Positions 1-10,310 of a stretch of 64,000 nucleotides of DNA are shown here, piece after piece; the first letter of the stretch is position 1; each line of letters opens with the position of its first letter. The translations under genes and the position numbers were made by a program. The stretch comes from AC-32 sp963736055 (lineage in GTDB: Bacteria > Actinomycetota > Thermoleophilia > Gaiellales > Gaiellaceae): assembly GCA_963736055.1 (NCBI GenBank), contig CAVTNM010000009.1, positions 558,001-622,000 of the forward strand. The letters run 5' to 3'. The notes under the pieces were generated by a model that worked only from the letters and a program-made list of their open reading frames with translations, searched no databases and was not told the DNA's origin.

Positions 1-1
1 A

Positions 2-2307
2 CGCGGCCAGCTGATCAACGGCTCGCGCGATTGGCCGAACGCGGGCGAGGGCGTGGCGGACGAGGAGTATTTCAAGGCGTTCCAGTCCGACCCGGCGCTG
101 ACCTCCTACATCAGCGCCCCGGTGGAAAGCCGGGAGACCGGGAACTGGATTTTTCACGTTGCGCACCGGCTCGTGGGCGCGAACGGCGAGTTCGCCGGGC
201 TGATCGTCGGCGTCATGGAGCTGCGCTATTTCGAGCAGCTGTTCGCGACCGTGTCGGCGGGAGAAGGCACGTCCATCGCGCTGGTTCGGCGCGACGGCAG
301 GCTGCTCGCGCGGTTTCCTCCGGTGGACATGCGCAGCGCCCCCTCGTTCTCCAATCCGTTGTTCAAGTCGGTGCTGCCGACGGCGGGCCGCGGCGTCATC
401 CGGGTGAAAGGCATTTTCGGCGGCCAGGAGCGCCTGATCGCAGGTCACAGCCTGGTCGCCCACCCGGCCGCCGTGAACATCGGCATGGACCTCGACGTCG
501 CGCTCGCCGACTGGACGAAAGGCGCCGTCGAGATGGGCGGCGTCGCCATCCTCATCATCTGCGTATTCAGCGGGATGATCTTCCTGTGCGCACGGCAGGT
601 CGGGACCAGCCTCAACTGGCAGAAATTCCGGCTCGACATGGCGCTGAACAACATGTCGCACGGCCTGTGCATGTTCGACGCCAAGGGCAGGCTCGTCGTC
701 CACAATGCCCGCTATCTCGAGATATTCCGGATACCTCCCGGTCTGGTGAAGCCCGGCTGCACGGTGCGCGAGCTGTTGCGGGATGCTCGCCCAGGCGGGA
801 ATCGTGGACGGCGACCGGGACAAGTACGTTTGCCGATCTCCTCGCATCCATCGCCCAGGGGAAGACGACGCACACGTTCCGCGAGCTCAACGACGGACGC
901 ACCATCCACATCACCAATCGGCCGCTGCCCGACGGCGGCTGGGTGGCGACCCACGAGGACATCACGGAGCGCCGCCAGGCCGAGGCGCAGATCGCCCACA
1001 TGGCGCACCACGACGCGCTGACCGACCTGCCCAACCGCGTGCTGTTGCGCGAGCAGCTCGAGGAGGCGCTGCGCGCGTCGCGCCGCGGCGAGCAGCTCGC
1101 CGTGCTCTATCTCGACCTCGACCATTTCAAGAGCATCAACGACACGCTCGGCCACTCGATCGGCGACGAGCTGCTGCAAGGCGGTGGCCGACCGGCTGCG
1201 CGGCTGCATCCGCGAGACCGACACGATCGCGCGGCTCGGCGGCGACGAGTTCGCCATCGTCCAGACCGGCGATCGAGCAGCCGTCGGACGCCGCCGACCC
1301 TCGCCCGCGCGCATCCGCGACGCGATCACCGCGCCGTTACGATCTCGACGGCCACCAGGTCATCGCCGACGTCAGCATCGGCATCTCGATCGCGCCCGAA
1401 CGACGCCACCGATCCCGACCAGCTGCTCAAGAACGCCGACATGGCGCTGTACCGGGCCAAGAGCCGACGGACGCGGCACGTTCCGCTTCTTCGAGCCGCA
1501 GATGGATGCGCGGGTGAAGGCGCGACGCAGCGCTCGAGCTCGACCTGCGCAAGGCGCTCGCAGAACGGCGAGTTCGAGCTGTACTACCAGCCGCTGATCA
1601 ACCTCGAGCGCAACGAGATCTCGAGCTGCGAGGCGCTGCTGCGCTGGCACCATCCGCAACGCGGCATGATCCCGCCGGCCGAGTTCATCCCGGTCGCCGA
1701 GGAGACCGGTCTGATCGCGCCGATCGGCGAATGGGTGCTGCAGGCAGGCCTGCGCCGAGGCCGCGACCTGGCCGGACGACATCACGGTCGCGGTCAACGT
1801 CTCGCCCGTCCAGTTCAAGAATCAGCGTCTGGCGCTGGCGGTCGTCGGCGCCCTTTCGGCATCCGGCCTGCCGGCCGCACCGGCTCGGAACTCGAGATCA
1901 CCGAGGCGGTCCTGCATGCGCGACAACGAGGCGACCCTGGCGACGCTGCACCAGCTGCGCGATCTCGGCGTGCGGATCGTCGATGGACGATTTCGGCACC
2001 GGGTACTCGTCGCTGAGCTATCTGCGCAGTTTCCCGTTCGACAAGATCAAGATCGATCGCTCGTTCGTCAGCGACCTGTCGGACAAGGACGACGCCGAGG
2101 CGATCGTGCGAGGCCGTCACCACGCTCGCCAGCAGCCTGAAGATGAGCACCACCGCCGAAGGGGTCGAGACGCCGTTCCAGTTCGAGAAGGTCCGCGCGC
2201 TGGGCTGCACCGAGATGCAGGGCTATCTGTTCAGCCCGCCCAAGCCGGCGCGCGAGCTCGCCCGGCTGCTGCGATGGGGCGCCAAGGAGGCCGCGGGCGC
2301 GGCCTGA
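2..2307 (+). CDS. Cache-PAS-GGDEF-EAL cyclic-di-GMP enzyme, 5' end outside window
   Basis: Makes and/or degrades the second messenger cyclic di-GMP at the inner membrane in response to an extracellular signal. Reading in from the left edge, the visible part starts in a periplasmic dCACHE sensor. A membrane segment follows near 540-600, then a PAS domain near 625-960. GGDEF (motif codons 1238-1252) and EAL (1630-1638) domains follow, both with their signature residues intact. The stop is TGA at 2305-2307. The gene is broken by about ten single-base shifts, for example near 780, 830, 1181, 1272 and 1742, nearly all equivalent to one inserted base. Because conserved domain sequence continues across each break, I treat it as one gene with read errors. 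The true start lies upstream of the window. Confidence 0.88.
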
Positions 2308-2504
2308 TCAGCCAAGCCGGGATCACGCGACGAACGTCGGCGAGAAGCCCGCCGGCGCGATGCCGTTGAGCTCGATTCTTCGATGACAGCGCGATGACCC
2401 CCACCTGCGGACGCACCGCCTGACGGCGTCCGTGCCGGTTTCCACATGCGGAACCGTGGTGTTGGAGCGGCGGGGCGAAAGCGGATATAGTCTCGTCCGC
2501 AGCC

Positions 2505-5500
2505 TTGCAGCCGGGAGATTCAGGGGCCCTCTTGCACAAAGCCAGGCCTGAACCGCTCACCGTCACCCATGCCCGCGGCGCGGCCGGATTTGCCGTCGAG
2601 CTTCTGGTCGTCGGCGTCGCCTATTTCGTCCTGGCGAAAGCCGGCCAGGCGTTGACCGCCATCGGGGCGACCGCGACCCCGGTCTGGCCGGCGACCGGCT
2701 TGGGCCTCGCCGCCGTGCTGTTGTGCGGGCTGCGCGTCTGGCCGGCGATCTTCGTGGCGGCGTTCGCCGCCACCGCAACCACCGAGGTTGCGAGCGCGAC
2801 GCTTGAAGGCACCCTCCTGGCCGCATCGGGCGTCGCCTCGGGATACGCGCTCGAGGCCGTGGTCGGCGGTTATCTGGCGGCCGTCTGGTCGGGCGGCGCC
2901 AGGACGTTCGATACCTCGACCGGCGTGCTGAAATTCGTGTTGATCGGTCTTGCGCCGGGCACGGCGCTGAGTGCCGGCATCGGCACCGCCAGCCTCGGCC
3001 TCGCCGGATACGTCGCGTGGACCGATTTCGCCTCCGTCGGATTTGCCTGGTGGCTCGGCGACGTCGCCGGGGCGCTGGTCATCACCCCGGTCATCGTCCT
3101 GTGGGCGAGAAGGGATTGGCGCGGTCTTGCTTCCGGCGAAGTCCTCGAGGCCGGGGTCGTCCTGCTCCTCGCCGCCGCGGTGGGATTCGTGCTGTTCGAC
3201 CCGCCGATCGACCCCCCGATCAGGAGCTCACTCGGCTTTCTGGCGATCCTGCCGTTGCTATGGGCGACGTTGCGGTGCAGCCCGGCGGTCACCGCAACCG
3301 CCGCGCTCATCGTCGCGTGCTTTGCCGCTGCGGCCGCTGTGACCGGCGGGCGGCCCTTCGCCGAAGCGCCGCCCGAGGCCGCCTTCCTGCTGCTGGTCCT
3401 GTTCATGATCGGCATCGCGGTTCCCAGTCTCGCCGTGAGCGCCGACATTGCGGCGCGCAAGCGCCGGGAGGGGGGCCTGCGTCAGCAGGAGCAGGACCTG
3501 CGCGCCATGTTCAGCCAGGCGGTCATCGGCATGGCGCAGATCGATCCCGCCGGGCGGCTGCTCCTGGTCAACGGCCGATTTTGCGAGATCGTCGAGCGCT
3601 CGTCGGCCGAGCTCATGCGGCTGCGCCTGCAGGAGATCATCGATCCCGACGATCTGCCTGCCCTGCTGGCTGGGATCGAGCGCGCAATCCGCACCGGCGA
3701 AGCCTTCGCCATCGAGAGCCGGTGCGTGCTGCCGGACGGCTCGCGCGCCTGGATCCGCAGCAATTTTTCCACCATGTCCGATCAGGACGGCACGGTGCGG
3801 CTCGTGGCGGTCGCCGAGGACGTGACCGCGCGCCGTCGCGCCGAGGAGAACCTGCAGCGCATCTACGCGGACCTCGAGAACATGGTGCACGAGCGCACCG
3901 CCGCGCTCGAGGACGCGAACCAGGTCCTGCACACCGAGATCGCGCAGCGCAAGCACGTGGAGGCCGCGCTCAAGCACGACATCGCCGAGCGGCGCAAGGC
4001 GGAAGCGGCGCGCAGCGAGAGCGAGCGGCGCTTCCGCCTGTTCATCGACGCCGTCACCGATTACGCGCTCTGCATGCTCGATTGCGACGGCAACATCACC
4101 AGCTGGAATACCGGCGCGCAGCGGATTCACCAGTACGCGGCGGCAGAGATCACCGGCAAGCACTTCAGCCAGTTCTACACCGAGGAGGACCAGCAGCGCG
4201 GCGAGCCCGCGCGCGCGCTCCAGATCGCCGCCTACGAGGGCAAGCACGTCGCCGAAGGCTGGCGCATGCGCCGCGACCGCAGCCTGTTCTGGGCGAGCAT
4301 CGTGATCGAGGCGATCCGCGACGAAGTCGGCGCGCTCGTCGGGTTCGCCGAGATCACCCGCGACATCACCGAGCGCCGCGAGGCGGAAGCCGCGCTGCAG
4401 CGGGCGAAGGAGCAGCTCGCCCAGTCGCAGAAGATGGAAGCGCTCGGCCAGCTGACCGGCAGCATCGCCCACGACTTCAACAACCTGCTGATGATCGTGA
4501 GCGGGCACGCCCAGCTGCTGCGCCGCCGCCTCACCGATTCCAAGCAGCTGAAGGCGATCGATGCGCTGCAGTCGGCCGCCAGCCGCGGCGAAAGCCTGAC
4601 GCGCCAGCTGCTGGCGTTCTCGCGCCGCCAGCCGCTGAGCCCGGTCGTGGTCGACCTGCGCGAGCGCGTCGAGGCGGTGCACGACATGCTGGTCGGATCG
4701 TTGCGCGGCAATATCGAGCTCGAGCGCGATATCCCCGCCGATCTCTGGCCGGTCGAGGTCGACATCGCCGAGCTCGAGCTGGCGCTGGTGAACATCGCCG
4801 TCAATGCGCGCGACGCCATGCCGGGCGGCGGCAGCATCACGGTGTCGGTGCGCAACGTGATCCTGACGCAGAAGGACAAGCTCGACGGGCTCGAGGGCGA
4901 CTTCGTCGCGCTCGCGGTGAGCGACACCGGCGTCGGCATCGCGCCGGACATCCTGCCGCGCGTGTTCGAGCCGTTCTTCACGACCAAGGGCGTCGGCAAG
5001 GGCACCGGCCTCGGGCTGTCGCAGGTCTACGGGTTCGCGCAGGCCTCGGGCGGGAGCGTGATTGCGACCAGCGCGGCCGGCAGCGGCACCACGATCACGC
5101 TCTATCTGCCGCGCAGCCATGCGCAGCCGAGCCCGGGCCGCGAGAGCCGGCCAAGTCGCATCCGGTCGCGCCGGGGCAGGGGACCGTGCTCATCGTCGAG
5201 GACAACACCGAGGTCGCCGAGGTGACCTCCTCGCTGGTCGAGCAGCTCGGCTACCGCACGCTGCGCGCGGAGAACGCGGCCGACGCGCTCAGCACGCTGC
5301 AGCGCCACGACCGGATCAGCCTGGTGTTCAGCGACATCGTCATGCCCGGCGCCATGAACGGCGTCGCGCTCGCCCAGGTCATCGCCAGCGATATCCGGAG
5401 CTGCCGGTCGTCCTCGCCAGCGGCTACAGCGACATGGTGCAGGCCGCCGAGGCGCGGTTCGTCGTCCTGCGCAAGCCGTTCCTGCTGCCGGCGGTCGAAC

Positions 5501-5544
5501 GGGCCTTCCACGAGGCCCTGACGCGCAGCACGGCGCACCGGTGA
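2505..5544 (+). CDS. MASE1-PAS-PAS hybrid sensor histidine kinase with C-terminal receiver
   Basis: Membrane-bound hybrid two-component kinase. An N-terminal MASE1 multi-pass domain covers roughly residues 20-320 and carries its typical ATPVWPATGLGLA motif. Two PAS domains (about 335-440 and 510-620) are joined by charged coiled-coil sequence. The HisKA phosphoacceptor is in GSIAHDFNNLL, with its His codon at 4470. N, G1 and G2 ATP boxes follow (VSDTGVGIAP, GKGTGLGLSQ). The end is a receiver domain whose phosphoacceptor Asp codon is at 5333. Frame breaks near 5140 and 5395 split off the receiver; both look like one-base losses. The start is uncertain: TTG 2505, or in-frame TTG 2532, which has AGGGG six bases upstream. 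No partner regulator is adjacent, and the signal is unknown. Confidence 0.88.
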
Positions 5545-5624
5545 GGGCGCGCAGGTCTTGTGTCCGTGTGACGACAGCGCCGGGTGAGCCTGGACGGCAG
5601 GATGTTGGAAAGCGGCGGAATGTC

Positions 5625-6535
5625 ATGGCGAGCGAATTTCCCACCTTTGCGGTTCCGCCCTCGTTTCTCGGGATCGGGCGCCGCGAGCGCGACGCGGCGA
5701 TCTCCATCGCCGGCATCCCGCTCGATATCGGTACGACCAACCGCAGCGGCGCACGCTTCGGACCGCAGGCCATTCGCCATGCGAGCCGGATGCTGGTCGA
5801 CGGCGCGCATCCGACCGCCTGGATCGATCCTGCGCAATTGCTGCTCTCGGATATCGGCGACTTTCGCATCGCGCTCGGCGATATTCCCGCGAGCCTCGAA
5901 GCTCATCGAGGAGCAGGCCTCGCGCGTCGACCACCTCGTGGCGCTCGGCGGGGAGCACGGCATCACGCTGCCTCTGCTGCGGGCGCTGGCCCGCCGCACC
6001 GGACCGCTTGCGCTCGTTCATTTCGACGCTCATGTCGATACCTGGCCGGATAGTTTCGGACAGGCGCTATGGGCATGGCTCGGTGTTCTATCACGCCATC
6101 GAGGAAGGCCTCGTCGATCCTCGCCGCATGATCCAGATCGGAATCCGCTCGCCCGTTCAGCGCGACGTGTTCGACTGGACGGTCGCGCGCGGCGTCACCG
6201 TCGTCGCCGCCGAGGAGGTGCATGAGCAGGGCCCAAAGGCGGTCGCGGAGCGGGTCCGCGCGATCGTCGGCGAGGCGTCTTGCTATCTCAGCTTCGACGT
6301 CGATGCGCTCGATCCGGCTTTTGCGCCGGGCACCGGCACGCCCGAGATCGGCGGTCTGGCGTCCTGGCAGGCGCAGTCGATCCTCCGCCGCCTGACCGGC
6401 CTGCGCTTCCGCGGGATGGACGTGGTCGAGGTCGCCCCAGCCTACGATGTGGCCGAGATCACGGCGCTCGCTGCCGCAACGATGGTCTTCGAGTATCTGG
6501 CGCTGGTCGCTGTCACGCGATCGCCAGATCATTGA
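5625..6535 (+). CDS. speB: Agmatinase / ureohydrolase family
   Basis: Manganese-dependent ureohydrolase. The most likely reaction is agmatine to putrescine plus urea. The metal-binding motifs are all present: LGGEHG, VHFDAHVD and SFDVDALDPAFAPG. The corrected length is about 302 residues, normal for the family. ATG at 5625 is chosen because the conserved N-terminus (MASEFPTF, then IPLDIG) begins there. Frame breaks near 5897 and 6065 each equal one extra base. The next gene, 43 bases downstream on the same strand, is an arginine decarboxylase, which favours agmatine over guanidinobutyrate or other guanidino substrates. Substrate is inferred from this context. Confidence 0.87.
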
Positions 6536-6578
6536 GCGTACAATCGGCTCGGCAATGCACGGATGAGGCAATGACCAC

Positions 6579-7128
6579 ATGTTTCCCCTGCCGACCAGCG
6601 TGTTCCTGACCCAGGGTATCGGCGTTCATCGCCATCGGCTGACCGCGTTCGAGCTCGCGCTGCGCGATGCCGATATCGAGCAGCAGAATCTCGTCTCGAT
6701 CTCGTCGATTCTGCCGCCGCGTTGCCAGCTGGTCGCGCGCGAGGAGGGGGTCGCGACCCTGCGGCCGGGAGAGATCACGTTTTCGGTTCTCGCCCGCGCC
6801 GAGACCGACGAGCCGGGCCGCCGCGTTCACGCCAGCATCGGGCTGGCGCGTCCGGCCGATCCCGACATGTACGGCTATATCGCCGAGCATCATGGTTGCG
6901 GCATGACGGCCGATCAGAGCGGGGAATACACCGAGGATCTCGCCGCCACCATGCTGGCCTCGACGCTCGGCATCGAGTTCGATCCGGAGCGCTGCCTGGA
7001 ACGAGCGCAAGAAGCTCTACGAGCACAGCCAGTTGATCATCGACAGCCTGTCGATCACGGCCGCCGCCGAAGGCGACGCGTCCGGCCTGTGGACCTGCGC
7101 CGTTGCGGCGGCCGTGTTCCGCTTCTGA
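6579..7128 (+). CDS. Pyruvoyl-dependent arginine decarboxylase
   Basis: Decarboxylates arginine to agmatine using a pyruvoyl group made by self-cleavage of the proenzyme, without pyridoxal phosphate. The probable cleavage site is the Ser-Ser pair at residues 42-43 in VSISSILPP. Further family signatures are the N-terminal FLTQGIGVHRH, and YIAEHHGCG followed by AATMLASTLG. The reading frame breaks near 7000 (one extra base). The corrected C-terminus runs through ERKKLYEHSQ to FRF and TGA at 7126-7128, giving about 182 residues. It sits directly after agmatinase, so the pair would convert arginine to putrescine. This family is best known from archaea and scattered bacteria. Confidence 0.85.
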
Positions 7129-7151
7129 GCCGGGACCTCGGCGATCGGGCC

Positions 7152-8549
7152 TCACCGCTCCGGCGTGAGCACGTCCTCGGCCTGCCCGCCCGACCACAGG
7201 CCGCGCAGCACGCCGTCCTCGCCCAGCGCGTAGATGATCGGCTGGCTCGAGCCCCAATCGACGGTGAGCAGGTTGCCCTCGAGGGTTCCGGTGCCGCGAT
7301 AGCTGCTGGAGCCGACCCGCCATTCCATCTGGTAGCGGCCCGCCTGTCTGACGATCGACACGGTGCCCGAATAGCGGCTGCCGTTCGGGTTGCGGCCGCT
7401 CACGCTGTAGCGCCCTTCCGGCGCCCGCACCGTACCCGGCGCCGCGCGCGCGAACATTTCGAGCCGGTCGGTGGCGGTGCCGTCCGCCCATTCGCCGTCG
7501 AGGACGCCGCGCGCCCCGAACGTGTAGACCACCGGGTGCTTCGCCCCCCAGTTCACCACCAGCATTCGCCCGGCGAACTGCCCGACGCCGGTGTAGACCT
7601 CGCTGCCGATCCACCAGGTGACGCGCAGCCGGTCGCCCTCGGCCAGGATCGTCGTCATGCCGCGGTAGCGGCTGCCGTTCGGATTGGTGCCGTCGGAGCG
7701 ATAGACGCCGGTCAGCAACGGCAGGACGGCCGCGTTCTGCCGCAACGGCGCCTCGCGCGGGTCGGTCCTCGGGATGGCGCCGCCGGCGCTCGGCGCCGCC
7801 GCGCCTGCCGCCGTCCGGAACACGAAGTCCCCGAAGAAGGACGAAGAGAGCCACGGCGTCTGCGTGCCGCTCGTCTCCTGATAGACGCCCTTCAGGGTGC
7901 GCTTGAACGTCTCCTCCAGGCTGAGGTTCTGGGTGTTGATCGCCTGCGCCAGGTGCTTCGTATAGGGCGAGTTGCGGCCTTCGCCGTCGAGCGCCACCGC
8001 GCCGGGCGAGGTCGCGAACGATACGAACAGGCTCTGGCTCGAGTCGATGCGCGACAGCCCGCGGGCGCTGCCGGCGAACGGATTGTTGCGGCAGGCGTCG
8101 AGCACCACGATGTTGAGCCCGTTGCGGGCGGCCGCCATCTGGTCGACCACTTCGGCGGTGGCGACCGCCTCCCGCCTGAACTCTTCGCCGCTGCCGACCG
8201 CGCGGCCGATCGGCACGAGGTAGTTCTCGCCGTTCATCTGCACGCCGTGGCCGGAATAGAAGAACAGCCCGACGCCGCCCTTGGCCTTGAGCGTCTCGCC
8301 GAACGAGCGCGCCGCGTCGCGCAGGCTGCGCTGGTCCGCATCGGTGCGCACGATCACGTCGAAGCCGGCGCCGCGCAGCGCCGCCGCCATGTCGCCGGCG
8401 TCGTTCACCGGATTGCGCAGCGGGCTCCAGTCATAGGCCGCGTTGCCGACGATCAGCGCGGTGCGCGGCTCGGCCGCGGCGGTGGTGATCGAGACCGCGA
8501 GGGCGGCAGCCGGCAGGACAAAGCCCGCCAGCAGGCGCGAGAAGGTCAT
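7152..8549 (-). CDS. Secreted caspase-like (peptidase C14) protein with duplicated C-terminal beta domain
   Basis: Metacaspase/caspase-fold protein of about 465 residues with an N-terminal signal peptide ending near TTAAAEP. The catalytic dyad is visible: His at residue 101 in FFYSGHGVQ and Cys at 153 in VVLDACRNNPF. The C-terminal third contains two copies of a module of roughly 75 residues. Each has NPNGSRY, then a W..GS..Y.G.G stretch, and ends in a WG..P..Y pattern. ATG at 8549 is chosen over longer starts because it has GGGGAG eight bases upstream and gives the signal peptide. The frame is uninterrupted. Likely periplasmic or outer-surface; its substrate is unknown. Confidence 0.88.
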   Translation of the reverse strand: MTFSRLLAGFVLPAAALAVSITTAAAEPRTALIVGNAAYDWSPLRNPVNDAGDMAAALRGAGFDVIVRTDADQRSLRDAARSFGETLKAKGGVGLFFYSGHGVQMNGENYLVPIGRAVGSGEEFRREAVATAEVVDQMAAARNGLNIVVLDACRNNPFAGSARGLSRIDSSQSLFVSFATSPGAVALDGEGRNSPYTKHLAQAINTQNLSLEETFKRTLKGVYQETSGTQTPWLSSSFFGDFVFRTAAGAAAPSAGGAIPRTDPREAPLRQNAAVLPLLTGVYRSDGTNPNGSRYRGMTTILAEGDRLRVTWWIGSEVYTGVGQFAGRMLVVNWGAKHPVVYTFGARGVLDGEWADGTATDRLEMFARAAPGTVRAPEGRYSVSGRNPNGSRYSGTVSIVRQAGRYQMEWRVGSSSYRGTGTLEGNLLTVDWGSSQPIIYALGEDGVLRGLWSGGQAEDVLTPER

Positions 8550-8700
8550 GATGGAATCTCCCCAGCGAAAGCGACGCGGCACTTTATCATCATCGGCCGA
8601 GAACGAACATGATGGTCGTTTGCCGAACCTGTTGCCCACCCTGGGCGTTCTGGCAATGAAAAGGGACGCGCTCGGTGAAGCAAGGGATCTGGATTCCGCA

Positions 8701-10310
8701 ATGACCGACGCCGTCTGGTGGAAACGCGGCATCATCTATCAGGTCTATCCGCGCTCGTTCCAGGACTGCGAACGGCGACGGCGTCGGCGATCTGCCGGGC
8801 ATCCGCCGGCGGCTCGACTACCTGACCTGGCTCGGCGTCGATGCCGATCTGGATCTCGCCGATCTATCCCTCGCCGATGGCCGATTTCGGCTACGACATC
8901 GCCGACTATTGCGATGTCGATCCGCTTGTTCGGCACGCTCGCCGACTTCGACGACGCTCGTGCGCGATGCGCATGCGCGCGGCCTGAAGGTCATCCTCGA
9001 TTTCGTGCCGAACCACACGTCGGATCGGCATCCCTGGTTCTCGGCGAGCCGGTCGTCCCGCGACAGATGCGAAGCGCGATTGGTACATCTGGCGCGACGG
9101 TGCGGCCGACGGCGGGCCGCCCAACAACTGGCTGTCGCAATTCGGCGGGCCGGCCTGGACCTGGGATGCGGCCACCGGCCAGTACTATCTGCACAGCTTC
9201 CTGCGCGAGCAGCCGGACCTCAACTGGCGCAACCCGGCGGTGCGCGCCGCGATGTACGATGTGCTGCGCTTCTGGCTCGACCGCGGCGTCGACGGCTTCC
9301 GCGTCGACGTCATCTGGCTGCTGATCAAGGATGCGGACTTGCGCGACAACCCGCCGAATCCCGCCTACCAGCCGACCCAGGCGCCGATCCATCGGCTGCT
9401 GTCGCTCTACAACGCCGACCAGCCCGAGGTGCACGATGTGATCGCGGAGATGCGGGCGGTCCTCGACGCATTACGACGAGCGCGTGCTGATCGGCGAGAT
9501 CTATCTGCCGCTCGAGCGGCTGGTCGCCTATTACGGCAAGGATCTTGCGGGCGCGCATCTGCCGTTCAACTTCCAGCTGATTCAGACCGCCTGGACGGCG
9601 CGGGAGATCGCCCGGCTGATCGAGCGACTACGAGGGCGCGCTGCCGGCCGGCGGCTGGCCCAACTGGGTGCTCGGCAATCACGACCAGCCGCGCATCGCG
9701 GCGCGGGTCGGCGCCGCGCAGGCGCGCGTCGCCGCGATGCTGCTGCTGACGCTGCGCGGCACGCCGACGATGTACTACGGCGACGAGATCGGCATGCCGA
9801 CGTGCCGATTCCGCCGGAGGCGGTGCAGGACCCGTGGGAACGCAACGAGCCGGGTCTCGGACTCGGCCGCGATCCCTGCGCGCACGCCGATGCAGTGGGA
9901 TGCGTCGCCGCATGCGGGCTTCACGGCGGGCGAGCCCTGGCTTCCGCTCGATCCGGCCTGGCGGCACGCGCAATGTCGCGATGCTGCGCGGCGACTCCGC
10001 GTCGATCCTTTGCCTCTATCGCCGGCTGATCGAGCTGCGCCGGCGCCATCGGGCGCTCCACAGCGGCGCCTTCCGGCTGATTGCCATCGAAGGCGATGTC
10101 CTCCTCTACGAGCGCAGCGCGCCGGGCGAACGGATTCTCGTCGCGCTCAACCTCGGCCATGCAGAGCAGGCGGTCCCTTGCGCGGAAAGCCTCGCCGGTG
10201 CCGAGTTGTTGGCGTCGACGCACCTCGACCGGTCCGGTTCGCTGTCCACGCTGACGCTGCGAGCCGACGAGGGCGTCATCGTCCTGTTGGAATCGGGTGG
10301 CCGGAATTAG
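8701..10310 (+). CDS. GH13 alpha-glucosidase (oligo-1,6-glucosidase-like)
   Basis: Retaining GH13 hydrolase acting on alpha-linked gluco-oligosaccharides. The N-terminus carries the family opening KRGIIYQVYPRSFQD. The conserved regions are all present: FVPNHTSD, the nucleophile Asp in GFRVDVIW, the acid/base Glu in VLIGEIY, and LGNHDQPR with the transition-state Asp. The C-terminal beta domain ends in VIVLLESGG. Corrected length is about 530 residues, typical for the group. About eight frame breaks occur, mostly single extra bases. The stop TAG (10308-10310) overlaps the stop of the opposing GH13 gene. The gene may feed glucose from trehalose or maltose metabolism, judging by that neighbour. 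Confidence 0.87.

Noticed and set aside
3258..5120. A 620-residue minus-strand open frame
   Set aside because: It is antisense to the hybrid kinase. It is rich in Ala/Arg/Leu with no domain and arises from high-GC codon bias.
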